Shown here one piece after another: positions 34,289 through 47,328 of a DNA stretch of 64,000 nt (within the stretch, counting starts at the first letter, position 1; every line of letters begins with the position of its first letter). This DNA is from Anthopleura xanthogrammica. Lineage: Eukaryota; Cnidaria; Anthozoa; Actiniaria; Actiniidae. Location of the stretch: assembly GCA_964019055.1 (NCBI GenBank), contig OZ025208.1:15556957-15620956 (forward strand). Direction: 5' to 3'. Under the pieces are notes generated by a model. That model saw nothing but the letters and a program-made list of their open reading frames with translations. It was not told the DNA's origin and did no database searches. The translations under genes and the position numbers were made by a program.

Positions 34289-34743
34289 GAGTGCAAATAA
34301 TATAACCGTGAAATAGTTAGCTAGCTAACTAATGACTAATTATGTCCTAAGTTCTGCCTAAATTTGATTAGTGGAGAAATAAGCGAGCCGCGACGGGTCT
34401 TGCACGTGCAAGCATGTTTAATTAGTCAAATGATCACCGCTACGCTGCGGTTTTGTAATGCGGAATAAAAAAAAAACCGTGATAATTTGAACAAACTTTT
34501 ATTCCACATTAATCTATCAGTATTACAATTCAAATAGTTGTATCTGCGTCTTGATTTATTGACCTGTGTCTTCATTTTTAACTCATTAAAAGTCAGAAAC
34601 ACATTCTTTTGTGCACTGAGTCGTTGATCTAGAAAAAGCCCGTGCTCCTGTCATGCCTCGCTGATTTCCTATGTCTTGCCTAACTAAGCACTAACTATCT
34701 CCTATTTCTTGCTATCTATTTCACGGTTATATTATTTGCACTC
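34289..34743. mobile_element. MITE with TA target duplication
   Basis: Terminal inverted repeats GAGTGCAAATAATATAACCG (left) and its inverse (right, ending GCACTC), flanked by TA on both sides. About 455 bp with no transposase, consistent with a Tc1/mariner-type non-autonomous element. Confidence 0.75.
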
Positions 34744-34984
34744 TACCAAATTCGGCAATTTGTTCAAGATAAATATTTATTATTAGCAGCAACACGCTTC
34801 TAAAATACGATTTTTTCTATTTATGGTGAAGAAGGAGGATATGTTTTACTATAGGTAAAAGAATATAGTTAGATCTGTATAATTTCTATATTAAATGTAA
34901 TAAATAGAAATGAAGCGCAGTGCGAATTTGCATGTAACCCGTCACATTTATTAGCTAACATTAGCGCGTATTGTAAAGTTGCAC

Positions 34985-35758
34985 CACAGGGAGCCCACAG
35001 CCACTGGTAGAATCAGTGATTAGAATAAAATCTATCATGCGTATAATGCACGTGCTAGCTCCCGCACGAGCTTGGCGCCTGATTGGTTGCAGTTCAAGTC
35101 TGAATGAATTATTAGCTGCTAACGTTGCTAGCGTAGAATATAATGACAAGGGATGAAACTTCAAGAATTTTTCGTTCTATCTGCGCCTCGAGTAAGGGGG
35201 GACGGAAGCGGAAATGAACAATAGCACCGGAAATGAGCGTCTTCCGTTTAAAGCTTTGGAAGATAGTAATGACAATGAAATTCCTTCAAAATCGTTATTA
35301 TAGATACAGAAAAAAGTTATTTTAGATGCAGAACGGAAGTAAAAACATCGATTTTGATGACTACCTGTCAGATTTATAAGATTCCATTTTACTTCTGTCC
35401 CCCCTTACTCGAGGCGCAGATAGAACGAAAACAAGATTTTAATTTGTTGCCATTTTTTCAAGACATAAGTCCATGCTGATTTTTTCTGTCCACACAGAAC
35501 GTTAGACAAACGTTAACTTTCCAAGTATCAGAATTTTGATGTTTAAAGCTTAAAAGACATTACATGATTTTTTAAAAGCAATTTTATTCGAGGGGTCCAT
35601 TTGAAGTTTCATCCCTTGTCATTATATTCTACGCTAGCAACGTTAGCAGCTGATAATTTATTCAGACTTGAAGCTCGTGCGGGAGCTAGCACGTGCATTT
35701 ACGCATGATAGATTTTGTTCTAATCACTGATTCTACCAGTGGCTGTGGGCTCCCTGTG
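34985..35758. mobile_element. Foldback element, 7-bp TSD gttgcac
   Basis: Ends CACAGGGAGCCCACAGCCAC and its inverse, flanked by the perfect 7-bp direct repeat gttgcac (34978-34984 and 35759-35765). TIRs are about 190 bp. Inside lies a second foldback (about 35167-35432) whose arms carry CTGCGCCTCGAGTAAGGGGG. No transposase. Same terminal sequence and TSD length as 857-1400. Confidence 0.88.
35167..35432. mobile_element. Foldback nested inside the larger foldback
   Basis: Left arm TTTTCGTTCTATCTGCGCCT and inverted right arm AGGCGCAGATAGAACGAAAA, each continuing into CGAGTAAGGGGGGAC or its complement. It may be a separate element inserted into, or an integral part of, the 34985-35758 element. 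Confidence 0.75.
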
Positions 35759-35765
35759 GTTGCAC

Positions 35766-38700
35766 CTAAATAGCGGTCTTTTACCACAAGATACGATTAT
35801 CAGTCCGTATATATGCCACAAAGCTATACAGTAGTCGAAGTAAATCAGTAAAGGAGATTCGAATACATTTGATTTTGATGATTTTCTTTCTCACAACTTT
35901 GTGTAACCATGTAGCGTATATTTCTAATACCACTTATATTTATTCAAAATAAGTTATGAAAACTGATCTATAAATTGTAAAGTTTCCATAGAATATAAAT
36001 TATACTTTATTCCAGACATTTTGGTGTAGATTTGATGCTGATCGACCTTAATGATCGGGAACAGTGTACAATTGAAGTTTTCTGTTTATAAATTCGACAC
36101 GTACAAAACATACAATAAATTTTTGTCAACATTTCGTATTTAGGGTATTTCTTCTAGTTACAAAGCCTTGATTTCTATATCACTTTAGGATGCATTTGTC
36201 GTTTAATTGTTTGATATAATGCTACCAAATCAACTAGTCTAGCTCTAAAGGTAAAGGGATAATTGTAGTTGGAAGTTTGCTGACTTATTTTCGACAAGCG
36301 AAATCTCATTTGCATTTGTTATAGCTTTGTGAAAAAAAATGTAAGGGACTGTTAAGGCTATTTTTCAGAAGAGCAAAGAATATTTTACAAAAATGTAAGT
36401 CCACGATATCTTATCTATGGTATACAAATTCTTTGCTGCGTTTTTGAAAGAAATCGGGATGTTTTGTGTCTAGAAATCAAAGTTTTTTTATCGGATGTGT
36501 GCTTACTCCTGTTTTTTTAATTCAAAAAGGTTACTTTAGATTTTTTGTTGCTGCTTGAAATTTTGTGAATATTGAATAGCAACTACATGACTCGATAACT
36601 TGTTAAAAAGAAACATATTTTAATATTATATTATATTATATTATATTATTATATATTATAATAGGGCCTTGTTTATGCTTTAAATTTTCTACATTAGTCA
36701 ATTTTGTCCTTCTTATATATAAATCCTATATTTATAGAGCAAGAAGTAAGTGTTGTCAGCTGAATTTAAAAGGCTTCAAAGCATATCTCCAATATTATAT
36801 ACAAATTGAATATAATATCGCTGTAAAAATAATAATATGCATATCCATCTGACAAAATATAACAACTTAAAAAAGCGTTAAACATTATGTGAAATTTAAA
36901 CTTTTATTAATTTGTAATTGATCTCATTACATGTGAAAGTTAAATAAAGGCGGGGGGGGGGGGGGGGAGAAAGAAACAAGCATTAAGATAAGAATAGCGC
37001 GTGAAATATTTAGAAGGTATGGATTTAAAAAGTGATACTTTTTCTCGACAAATAACTGCATGCTTGCAAGCGCATTCTCGAGCCCATGAATGTTGTCGAA
37101 ATCCTTTCAAATTAGATTTTACATTGTGAACTAGATATATAACTATGTAAAGAGGCTAAAGCAATGACGTCAATATATTGTTTATAGCAGGCGCTACACG
37201 TTTTACTATAAGTCGATCGTGTTTTTACTGAGTTGTTTGTATGTTTGCTTATTACAGAAAGATTATGCGATCTGTGAACATATGAAATTCATTTGTGATA
37301 AATATCTTATAAGTATTTCATGTTTAAATAGTAAATTTCACCGCCTGAAAAGAATAGCATGCTGAGTAATTACCAGGCCCCACGCGGTTATTATTAATTA
37401 TAGCTATGTATAATGCAAATTACTTATCACATAAACAACAAAAGTTGTGATTACGTTATTTCGTATCGATATCTATCATTTTATGACATAAATAGTACAC
37501 ATTTCATATTATCAAAAAAATCTTCCTTGTGACGCTATTGGGTGCCACCGCATTGCTTCCAGTCATAACAAGTCTGACCTGTTTATTTTGTTGTGAAAGG
37601 TCTTTGTGTTTGCGTAGGGGACGTTCTTAGGGTCGTCACGCAAAATTTCTCTCCCGAACGTCTGCTTGCTTGAGAAGAACATTTCTTTCCAATTGTTATC
37701 ACGAGGCAACTGAAATCTTTTAGACTTTTTTAGACTTTTTATTTCTTTACACACAAAAATTACAATATAGTGAAAGAACAAAGACAAAGTTGATATTTAC
37801 AATTTTATAAATATATAAATTTATAAATAACAAAAAAAAGAAAATATTGAAAGTGTGTGTGGTGACCAAAGTAGTGTAAACTTTCGAGTTGGTCACCACC
37901 TAAATAAATTCTTATAAATCGACTCATTGTTTCTCGAGGAGCCGTCTAAAACCGTCGATAGAAAATTTCACGCCTACACGAATTAAATGCTACATCGATG
38001 CTGTTAGTCTAAGTTTTAGAAATCTAAGTAACGATGTGTGTATGCGCGATAGCGAAAACAATAGACCCGCGGCAGGAGCAGCCGTTATTTAGGAGTGGAG
38101 TCGAAGTGTAAATTTTAAAATTTTTATTTTATTTTTTTATTTTTATAAAATTTTTAAATTTTTAAACTAGCAAATAAACTAGTTAGAGCTGCACGTCGGT
38201 GTATAAAGCATTTATGTTGGGAATGCTATAGCGTAACATAAAAATAACTTTACTCAACTGCCGTTTCAGACGTCACTCCTTTATTTATATCGTTCCTGTC
38301 ATTTAGTTTTGTGTTGAAAGTTTTACAGTAAAAAGGTCAAATACCAGGCTTCTGGATTTTGGAATCTTAATGATCATTCGTTGATTTTTGGGACTGTTGG
38401 AAAGGAATGTTCTGCTCAAGTACATGGCATCCGCTGAAGACCTGAGAAGAACCTTCCGAGACACCCACAATCAAAACAGAGGTCCGACACTCAAAGCAAA
38501 GGTACAAAACTCAAAAATTCAAATTCTCAGGATTGGAAACCCAAAACTAAAACAACTGGGAGTTAAAAGGCCGTGGCTCTGCTGTGAAATGATATCCAAA
38601 CTTCTTATAATACTAAACTGAAAACATTTTACTAATGTCTGGATAATACTTGACGGATCTAAGGTTTGAGTGAATTTCCAATAACCAAGGAAAATGTGAC

Positions 38701-40223
38701 CGCAGTGGGAGGCTAATAAAGAATACAGATCAGAGCAAACATAACAGGGGAACAGTCCGGATTATAGTAATATATGGTCAGATTTCTAATTAGTGATCTG
38801 GCCAATGAAGGGCGGATCCAGGAATTTTTGAAAGGAGGGGTCCAACCAGCTGATCGGAAATAATGACGTAGAAATGACGTCATGTTTACCAAGGTAATCG
38901 ACCGCCGTAGGCTTGAGCAACTAGGGGGGTTGGGGCATGCTCCCCCGAAAAAAAATTGAAATTCAGACTCTCGGAAATGCGATTTCCAACGGTTTGAGAG
39001 GCATTCAAAAGTCGAATATTCCATTTGGTTCAAAAGAAGTGAAATCTTGAAATCGAATTTATAAGCTAGCTTGATATTTTTTTGCCGCATTTGACGTTGC
39101 ACGATATTTTTTTAAGGATCGAGCACAAACCGCTACTCTGACTTTGACCTTTGCGTCGGTAAACAATCCAAACCATATTGCGACTAACCTAAATACTATA
39201 GTATACTGAGTTTTTTTTTCTCGTGTCACATTATTAAAATAACATGACATGGATTTGGACCAACACCAGAGGAAAGCTCTTGAGCTTATCCTCGCCGATT
39301 TGAATGTTTTCGTTGCTGGAGAAGCAGTTAACCTCGCGCGCGGGTCACTCAGTCTCGATTGAACGATTGAACATATTTACGCTCGTATCGTTACAGTGAA
39401 GGTTAAAATATCTCTGTTCTAGAGTAGCGGTTTGTGCTCGTGATTTCCAGATCCACGAGTCTTTAGTTTCAAAATACGTTTCAAATTACGACCGCCGGAG
39501 TTCAGGCGAAGATTACCGAAACGGGTTCGCCAGTGGTTCGTTTGCTTACGTTGGTGCTGCATCTGTCATCGGTGTGTAAATAGAGTGCCACCGTACCTGC
39601 CAAAATAATTGGATTAAGCGAGCAGACGGGAGGACAATGGATAGCTGCCTCGTTGCCTACCCCGGTACTTTTAATGGTACTGAAGGCGATTTTGATTAAC
39701 TATATTAACGATCCGGCGGTTAAGTATTACTGACGTAACGAACATCGCGCGGTCGCGTTGCTGTTTTTACAACCAGAGCCAAGTCACGAAACGGCCGTTA
39801 CTGGAATAAGTACAAATCGGTTATTCAAACCCTTTGACCTTTGAAGTAAAACTAATTTTAGCAGCAAAGGAACACAAATACAAGATAAGTAACAAAAGTA
39901 ATAAAAAATAATAATCGGGGGAAAACTATAGAAATCCAACCACTTTAGGAGTCCTAGTGCCTTTGCATGGACGCGAAAACAACACATGCCATACACACTT
40001 ACGCGCTAGGCCGGAAGTAGTATGGACGGATCATTTTTTCAAATTAATCTCATTTCATAAGATGACAGTAAATGGCTTAATGTTATAAAAGAGCTTTTTT
40101 TTCTCAGGTGAACGACTATCAATGAGAACTCGTATCTAAATTTATTAATTTTCAGATTACAAACTATTACACACTAGCCTAACCTATGGGTGACTTGAAA
40201 TTATTTTTAAGAAAAAGACATTG
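35766..40223. other. AT-rich region without intact gene
   Basis: Includes (ATATT)n at about 36628-36658, a poly(G) run at about 36953-36967, and a repeat containing GGGGCATGCTCCCCCGAAAA at about 38930-38955. A possible helicase fragment at 39249 is listed separately. No other coding exon supported. Confidence 0.4.
39249..39362 (+). pseudogene. Possible PIF1-like helicase N-terminal fragment
   Basis: A 37-codon reading, MDLDQHQRKALELILADLNV, runs on to FVAGEA. The spacing of Q-x-x-A-L-E and N-V-F-V-x-G-E-A resembles the region just before the Walker A loop of PIF1-like helicases (including Helitron-type). The GTGKS that should follow GEA is absent; the reading continues VNLARGS and stops. Too short to be certain. 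Confidence 0.35.
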
Positions 40224-41176
40224 CCGCCATGTTGGATGATATGACAAAAGACATGGCTACCATGTTGGATGATATAACAAAAGACATGGCCTCCATGTTG
40301 GATGATATGACAAAAGACATGGCCGCCATGTTGGGTGATATAACAAAAGACATGGCCGCCATGTTGGGTGATATAACAAAAGACATAACCACCATGTTGG
40401 ATGATATAACAAAAGACATGGCCACCATGTTGGATGATATAACAAAAGACATGACCACCATGTTGGATGATATGACAAAAGACATTTTCGTCATGTTGGA
40501 TGATATAACAAAAGACATGGCTACCATGTTGGATGACCATGTTTACAAAAGACATGGCCGCCATGTTGGATGATATAACAAAAGACATGGCCGCCATGTT
40601 GGGTGATATAACAAAAGACATGACCACCATGTTGGATGATATAACAAAAGACATGGCCACCATGTTGGATGATATAACAAAAGACATGACCACCATGTTG
40701 GATGATATGACAAAAGACATTTTCGTCATGTTGGATGATATAACAAAAGACATGACCACCATGTTGGATGATATGACAAAAGACATGGCCGCCATGTTGG
40801 GTGATATAACAAAAGACATGACCACCATGTTGGATGATATAACAAAAGACATGGCCACCATGTTGGATGATATAACAAAAGACATGACCACCATGTTGGA
40901 TGATATGACAAAAGACATTTTCGTCATGTTGGATGATATAACAAAAGACATGGCTACCATGTTGGATGACCATGTTTACAAAAGACATGGCCGCCATGTT
41001 GGATGATATAACAAAAGACATGGCCGCCATGTTGGGTGATATAACAAAAGACATGACCACCATGTTCGATGATATGACAAAAGACATTGTCGTCATGTTG
41101 GATGATATAACAAAAGACATGGCTACCATGTTGGATGACCATGTTTACAAAAGACATGGCCACCATGTTGGATGAT
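40224..41176. repeat. 33-bp satellite, ~29 units, in the NADSYN1 3' flank
   Basis: Units of 33 bp, GCCACCATGTTGGATGATAT followed by AACAAAAGACATG, with a higher-order variant (GATGACCATGTTTACAAAAG). Since 33 is a multiple of three, 11-residue repeat ORFs appear on both strands; these are not genes. The array ends only about 6 bp from the stop codon of NADSYN1 copy A, so it probably forms most of that gene's 3' UTR. A minus-strand AATAAA lies beyond it (40141-40146). Confidence 0.93.
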
Positions 41177-41181
41177 TTTCA

Positions 41182-44100
41182 TCACTGATTGCCGAGGCGT
41201 AAATACTTTTTCCTGTTCATGTCTTCATTTACATCACCAGATGATTGACAGCTGTCAAGAAACATTGTAACGTCTCTCTTCCTCTCACTACAATCACTTC
41301 GAATCATGTCAGATGACATCAAATGATAATCTTTGTGGTTTGGGTACTGACTCAACTCTGACTCAACTTCCACTGGTTCAGGTTTAATACGAATGAGAGC
41401 AGGACATGGTGGAGGACAGGCAGGTGGACATGCTGGAGGGCAATTCGAAGCGACCAAGTTGACTTCTAATTCAGCAATATTATTTCTAGGAAAATGGGCT
41501 GCATAACTTGAATGTTGAGGCTCCAGCGCGCTGTTTCTAGCATTCCTTTCCACAAATGCTTTAACATGGAGCATTTCTTGCTGCGTCGTACAATCACTGT
41601 CAGGTTTTTCAGTCTTCACTCTTGTGGAAGAAGCAGAAGAGGAGGAGGCATCAGGTTCTGGCACTGACACGTTGTTACCATGGTGATACTGTTGCTGACG
41701 TCGTTGGCCGGGTACTGCTACTTGTATCCTTTGTAGGTGGTCATCAATGGTACTAAATTGCCAGGACCATTGGATGTTGTAGAGGAAGGGGCGGTGATCA
41801 AAACGGTTGTCGTCCGGGGAATAGGCTTCCGCGTGGTAGGAAGGCGTCAGTGTCGTCATCTTGTGGCGGTTGATGGAATAGTAGCGAAAGAACTTCTTCA
41901 CTTTTTCGGCCACTTGTACTGGGCTGCACTTGTCTCGCCAGATGTGTACCAGTTTGCAGAACATGCTGTAAGGACCACAGCGCATGAAACTGCGGTAACG
42001 ACCGAAGACCGAGAGCTCTTCGTACGTCATACCCATATCCTCCTTCAAACACAAGGAAATTCTTTATGAATAATATAGGAACTTTGATTGGCTGACGAGG
42101 GACGTCATCTCGAGCCAATCAGCGCTCGAATTTTTGATGAGGTATGGGATTATTTATGAGATACTGGCTCTTAAATGGCTTGCGCTTTCGACCAATCAAG
42201 CAGCAAGAAAGAGCAAGCCAACCAATGATAATACCTGAATATGGATTTGGACCATTTGAGAGCTATCAAGACAGCATAGTGTCTCTTGGAGTTATGCTGT
42301 CTTACGTTCAGATGTACAACTTGGAACCCTTACTAAAACACTAAATAGCCACTCCAACTTTTTCCATGCAATTAACCCACGATCATCCATGAGCAAGGAT
42401 GGCACAGTTGGTTAGTGCGCAGCCTTCAGTGCAAGAGGTCCGAGTTCGATTCCCAGTGACCTCGCATTCTTGTTTCGACTTCTTGCCTTTCTGTGTAGCT
42501 TTGTGAGGGTAAAATGAGCGCAAAATGAGGGTAAAATGAGCGCATCGTCGGCCTCATGTTTATTAGTCTTTGACTACAACGAGCTACCGACGTAAAATAA
42601 AGACGCTTTACCTTTTACCTTTTTCGTGGCGAAATTAGGTGAAGGTAAAGCCAACCAAAGAGTCGCGATAGAGGGAACTTATCAACTTGCAATCGGAGAA
42701 AATTGATGGCATTTGATGGTAATAGTGTTAGCGATGCTCTACATTTACAGCTATGAGCTTAGATTAATACCAGTCCATGGGAAAGCAAATATGATAATGG
42801 AATTAACATGATAGATATGTACACTATTTAATAGACCTCTTTACCTTCGTTGTTTGTTGTGCCCATTTCAGACCACGTGATGCCACTCTTGGGAGTTGAT
42901 TCTTTCATGTGTAAATATTTTAACAAAAGAACATTTCTCAAGGGAATGTCATGTGGTCTGAAATGGGCAATTTGCATACGAAGGTAAAGAGGTCTATTAG
43001 AAAGTAACTTACTACCTACCTCATCAGTTTGTCGTATCTGCCCTTCTGACAAAGGTTCGAGTTCAGCCGTTGGTGGAGCACCAAGGATGGTTATCAAGGA
43101 GTTTAAATTAAACTTCTCCACGCAGTAGAATATGAACGATCGTAAGTCTTGCTTGCTTATTCCTCCGATAGGGTTGATGTCTGCACTGGAACAGTCGTAC
43201 TTTGTGAAGTAGCCTCTTAAGCTAAGAGTGAAACAAAAGGTAGTCTGTTTTCTTTTTCTCTCGCGTGCTGTGATTGGCCAAGAGATGTGGTAATACGAGT
43301 TACAAAATCGTGCAACTTGTCGCACGAACAGAACGATGTTGACCGTATTACGACCCCGCACACAACTTGTCACACAACAAAAACCGATGTTGCAAGTTGC
43401 AAAATTTGTAGTAAAAAGTAAAAGCACTTTCTACTTTTTTCTGCAAGCAGCGACAACAAAAAATAAATAAATTTGGAGGGGCTAATCATCCTTGCTTGCA
43501 GCTGAAGAGCTGAATTACGAAGGACGCAGCTCAACGTGGTCGAGTCGAAGGCATACGAAGGCGCCTCGGGCAGCCGCCATACGACTCATGTCTGACCACG
43601 GAGCACAGCTGAGATCGAATCGGTCAACAACGTGACCGTGTCGGATACCATTACTTTTGACTGTTATCCAAAATATACTCTAACTTCAAAGTAAGGTTAC
43701 CTTTCATCCACATTCGCTGACCCCAGCACAAGAAGACTACCTTCCAACCCACGTGACCACATGATAAGCTGCGCAAACAGATACGAGAACACCATGCGCA
43801 ACCTGGCCTGGACGTTCTGTAGTGCCAGGTTCTCTCGGTCTGAACCTCCATGGACTTTGAACTTTGGGATTCTCGAGGTGATGAGGGTGAAGACAGCAAG
43901 GATAGCAGTAACTGCAGAACTTATGTTGATGTCTGGAAAATGAATAAAAAATAAGTCATTGATCAGGGTTTTAAATATTAATATTGAATTATTAAATTAT
44001 TAAATGTTGGGAAAATCAAGGGTGGTGTAACCGTAGAAACCTTTCTTTCACTCCTGGGGTCTTGTGTTCAATTCCTGGGCTTGGTATCACATGTGAGTAG

Positions 44101-47100
44101 AGTTTGTTTGGTCTCTCCCTTGATTCCAGGGTTTGAGGGTAGAACCCAGTTTTCCTCCCTCTGCAAAACTTAACATGCTAAATTCCAATTCAATCTTTTA
44201 GTTAGCTGCACCCTAACTTTGATCAGTCCAGACATTGTTTCAGGGTTTGATCTGTGAGTTAGCCGTGCCCTGACTTAGATCACCCCAGAGGTTATTTCTG
44301 GGTTAAATCTGTGAGTTAGCCGTGCCCTGACTTAGATCAGCCCAGAGGTTGTTTCAGGGTTTAATCTGTGAGTTAGCCATGCCCTGGCTTAGGTCAGCCC
44401 AGAGGTTGGTTCAGGGTTTGATCTGTGAGTTAGCCATGCCCTGACTTAGATCAGTCCATAGGTTGTTTCAGGGTTAAATCTGTGAGTTAGCCATGCCCTG
44501 ACTTAGATCAGTCCATAGGTTGTTTCAGGGTTAAATCTGTGAGTTAGCCATGCCCTGACTTAGATCAGTCCATAGGTTGTTTCAGGGTTAAATCTGTGAG
44601 TTAGCCGTGCCCTGACTTAGATCAGCCCTAACATGGTTTCAGGGTTAAATCTGTGAGTTTTCCGTGCTATGACTTAGATCAGCCCAGAGGTTGTTTCAGG
44701 GTTGGATCTATGAGTTAGCCGTACCCTGACTTAGATCAGCCCAGAGGTTGTTTCAAACTACCACTAGAATTTCTTTTGATGTTGCTTGGACCTCCTCTCC
44801 AGTTGACCACCCCACACAGTGGACTGCTACACAGACCATCCCTTGAATCAAGTTTTTTTCTCCAGTTATCTGGTTTTCCTCCCTCCACAAAACCAAACAT
44901 GACTTCAAACAATAAATAAATAAGTAAGTTTGCCATCTGTTAATAACAAACTAACATACCTAAATGGTAGCTGCCAATTTCCTGAGCCAGATTACTTGCT
45001 CTCTTCTTTGTCTCGACTGAAGAATTCTCTGTTCCCATGTAACAGGTTACAAAGATTCTGTTCGCAAATTCTTGAGGGTCTGTCGGGATGTAATTACTGA
45101 AAGAAAATACCATAGAAAATATGACTCTGCTCCCTTCATTGCTCATTTATTCATCCATCCATCCCCTCCACCCATCCATCCCTGTCCATCCATCCATCCA
45201 TCCACACATCTACCCACCCATCCATCCATCCATCCATCCCTCCCTGTCCATCTATTCACCCATCCATTAACCCCTGTCAATCCATCCATCCACCCATCCC
45301 TGTCCATCTATTCAACCATCCATCCATTCATCCATCCACCCATCCCTGTCTATCCATCCATCCATCCACCATCACTTCTTTTCCCATTAGTTAATTCAAT
45401 AGTTCAATCCTTCACTCATTATTTCATTTGTTCATTCATTCATTCATTCACCCATCCATCCATCCATCCATCCATCCATCCATCCATCCATCCATCCATC
45501 CATCCATCCATCCATCCATCCATCCATCCATCCATCCATCCATCCATCCATCCATCCATCCATCCATCCATCCATCCATCCATCCATCCATCCATCCATC
45601 CATCCATCCATCCATCCATCCATCCATCCATCCATCCATCCATCCATCCATCCATCCATCCATCCATCCATCCATCCATCCATCCATCCATCCATCCATC
45701 CATCCATCCATCCATCCATCCATCCATCCATCCATCCATCCATCCATCCATCCATCCATCCATCCATCCATCCATCCATCCATCCATCCATCCATCCATC
45801 CATCCATCCATCCATCCATCCATCCATCCATCCATCCATCCATCCATCCATCCATCCATCCATCCATCCATCCATCCATCCATCCATCCATCCATCCATC
45901 CATCCATCCATCCATCCATCCATCCATCCATCCATCCATCCATCCATCCATTCATTCATTCATTCATCACAGAATTTCTTACTCACCTATCATGAACAAT
46001 CCTCCGTGCCTCCTCCAACACTTGCTGGTTTCCATTCTTTACAGCCTGACAAACCAAGTGACACATTGATGCAACAATACAAGCTGTTGACGAACTGTCT
46101 ATACCTGCAAAAAATATAAAGATAACCTTATTAGATGATAATGATTATCATTAATGTGGTGTACCGGTAGTTGATCAAGAAGACAAGACAGATGAGCATA
46201 ACAATGTTATGTAAATGGTGAATTGTCAAGTTTTCAGTATGATTCATCAAAGTGTGCTTACTTCAATGAAAAAAAGAGAAAATTTAGTTGTGTGGATTGC
46301 CTGTGGTACAGTATATTAACACCAACAAGCTTATATTGCTTCAAGGCAATGATATTTCGGCTAATATGGATTACTCATGAGAATAAAACATATGAGGGAT
46401 GGCGAAGCACATGCACATTTTAAAGTGGGGGGGGGGGGGGGGGGTCGAAATAAAAAATAGAAAAAAGAAATTAGTACCTCCACTTAAAGGCAAGAAAAAG
46501 CCAGCCTGTCCACTTCTCCTTAGATAATCCCACAACCAACAGGCAGGACCAAGGCTGATCTCTTCTTCGGCAGTGTGGTAATGAAATTTGATTGGTTGAG
46601 AGATTGGGATAGTAAGATCGTCATCCTTAGTTACGCAAAACTCTGTCTTGATGCGTGGATAGCAGGGGGTCAAGGATTCAGCTGCACGGCTATATGTAGG
46701 TGAAGAAGAACGATAGGTGCGCACATCTTCTAAATCTAATGTTGCAGTCACAACTTCAACTTCTTGTAATGAGAACTGTGATCCTTGTGCGACAACCTCA
46801 CCATTGATTATTATCATAGAACAACCATCATAGTATACTCTCTCAGCATCACAGCCACGCAAATTGGAATACATGTAGATACCACCACCCTGGAAAGTGA
46901 TATAAAGTATACGTCCATTGGTTAGTAAGTTGAAGTCTGTCCTAATCAAAACTGGAGGACATGAATTACGATGATTTCGTCTACGCATAGTTTCATCTAC
47001 TGAAGTTCGCCTACGTATCATAAATTCACCTACTGAAGTTTGCCCACGTATAAAATACTTGTACGTTGTAAAACCTATCTATGAAGTGTGAGACAGTAAA

Positions 47101-47235
47101 CATACTGTCAAAAAGGGAAAAAAATATTTCTCGTGTACAAAGAAAGAAAGTTTAATATGAATGTGAAAGCAAATAAAGTGAGAGAAATATCTTGAAAACT
47201 TTTGACGCCGAACGAAAAACAGTAGCTTTCACAAT

Positions 47236-47328
<93 letters not shown>

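Noticed and set aside
40184..41175. Several ORFs of 70-258 codons
   Set aside because: They are translations of the 33-bp satellite, with frame switches at higher-order variants.
42410..42480. Possible tRNA gene
   Set aside because: A and B boxes are present, but no 7-bp acceptor stem or proper anticodon arm can be paired, and a SINE body follows.
45072..46069. ORFs rich in Ile-His-Pro-Ser or Met-Asp-Gly-Trp
   Set aside because: Tetranucleotide repeat artefacts inside a NADSYN1 intron.
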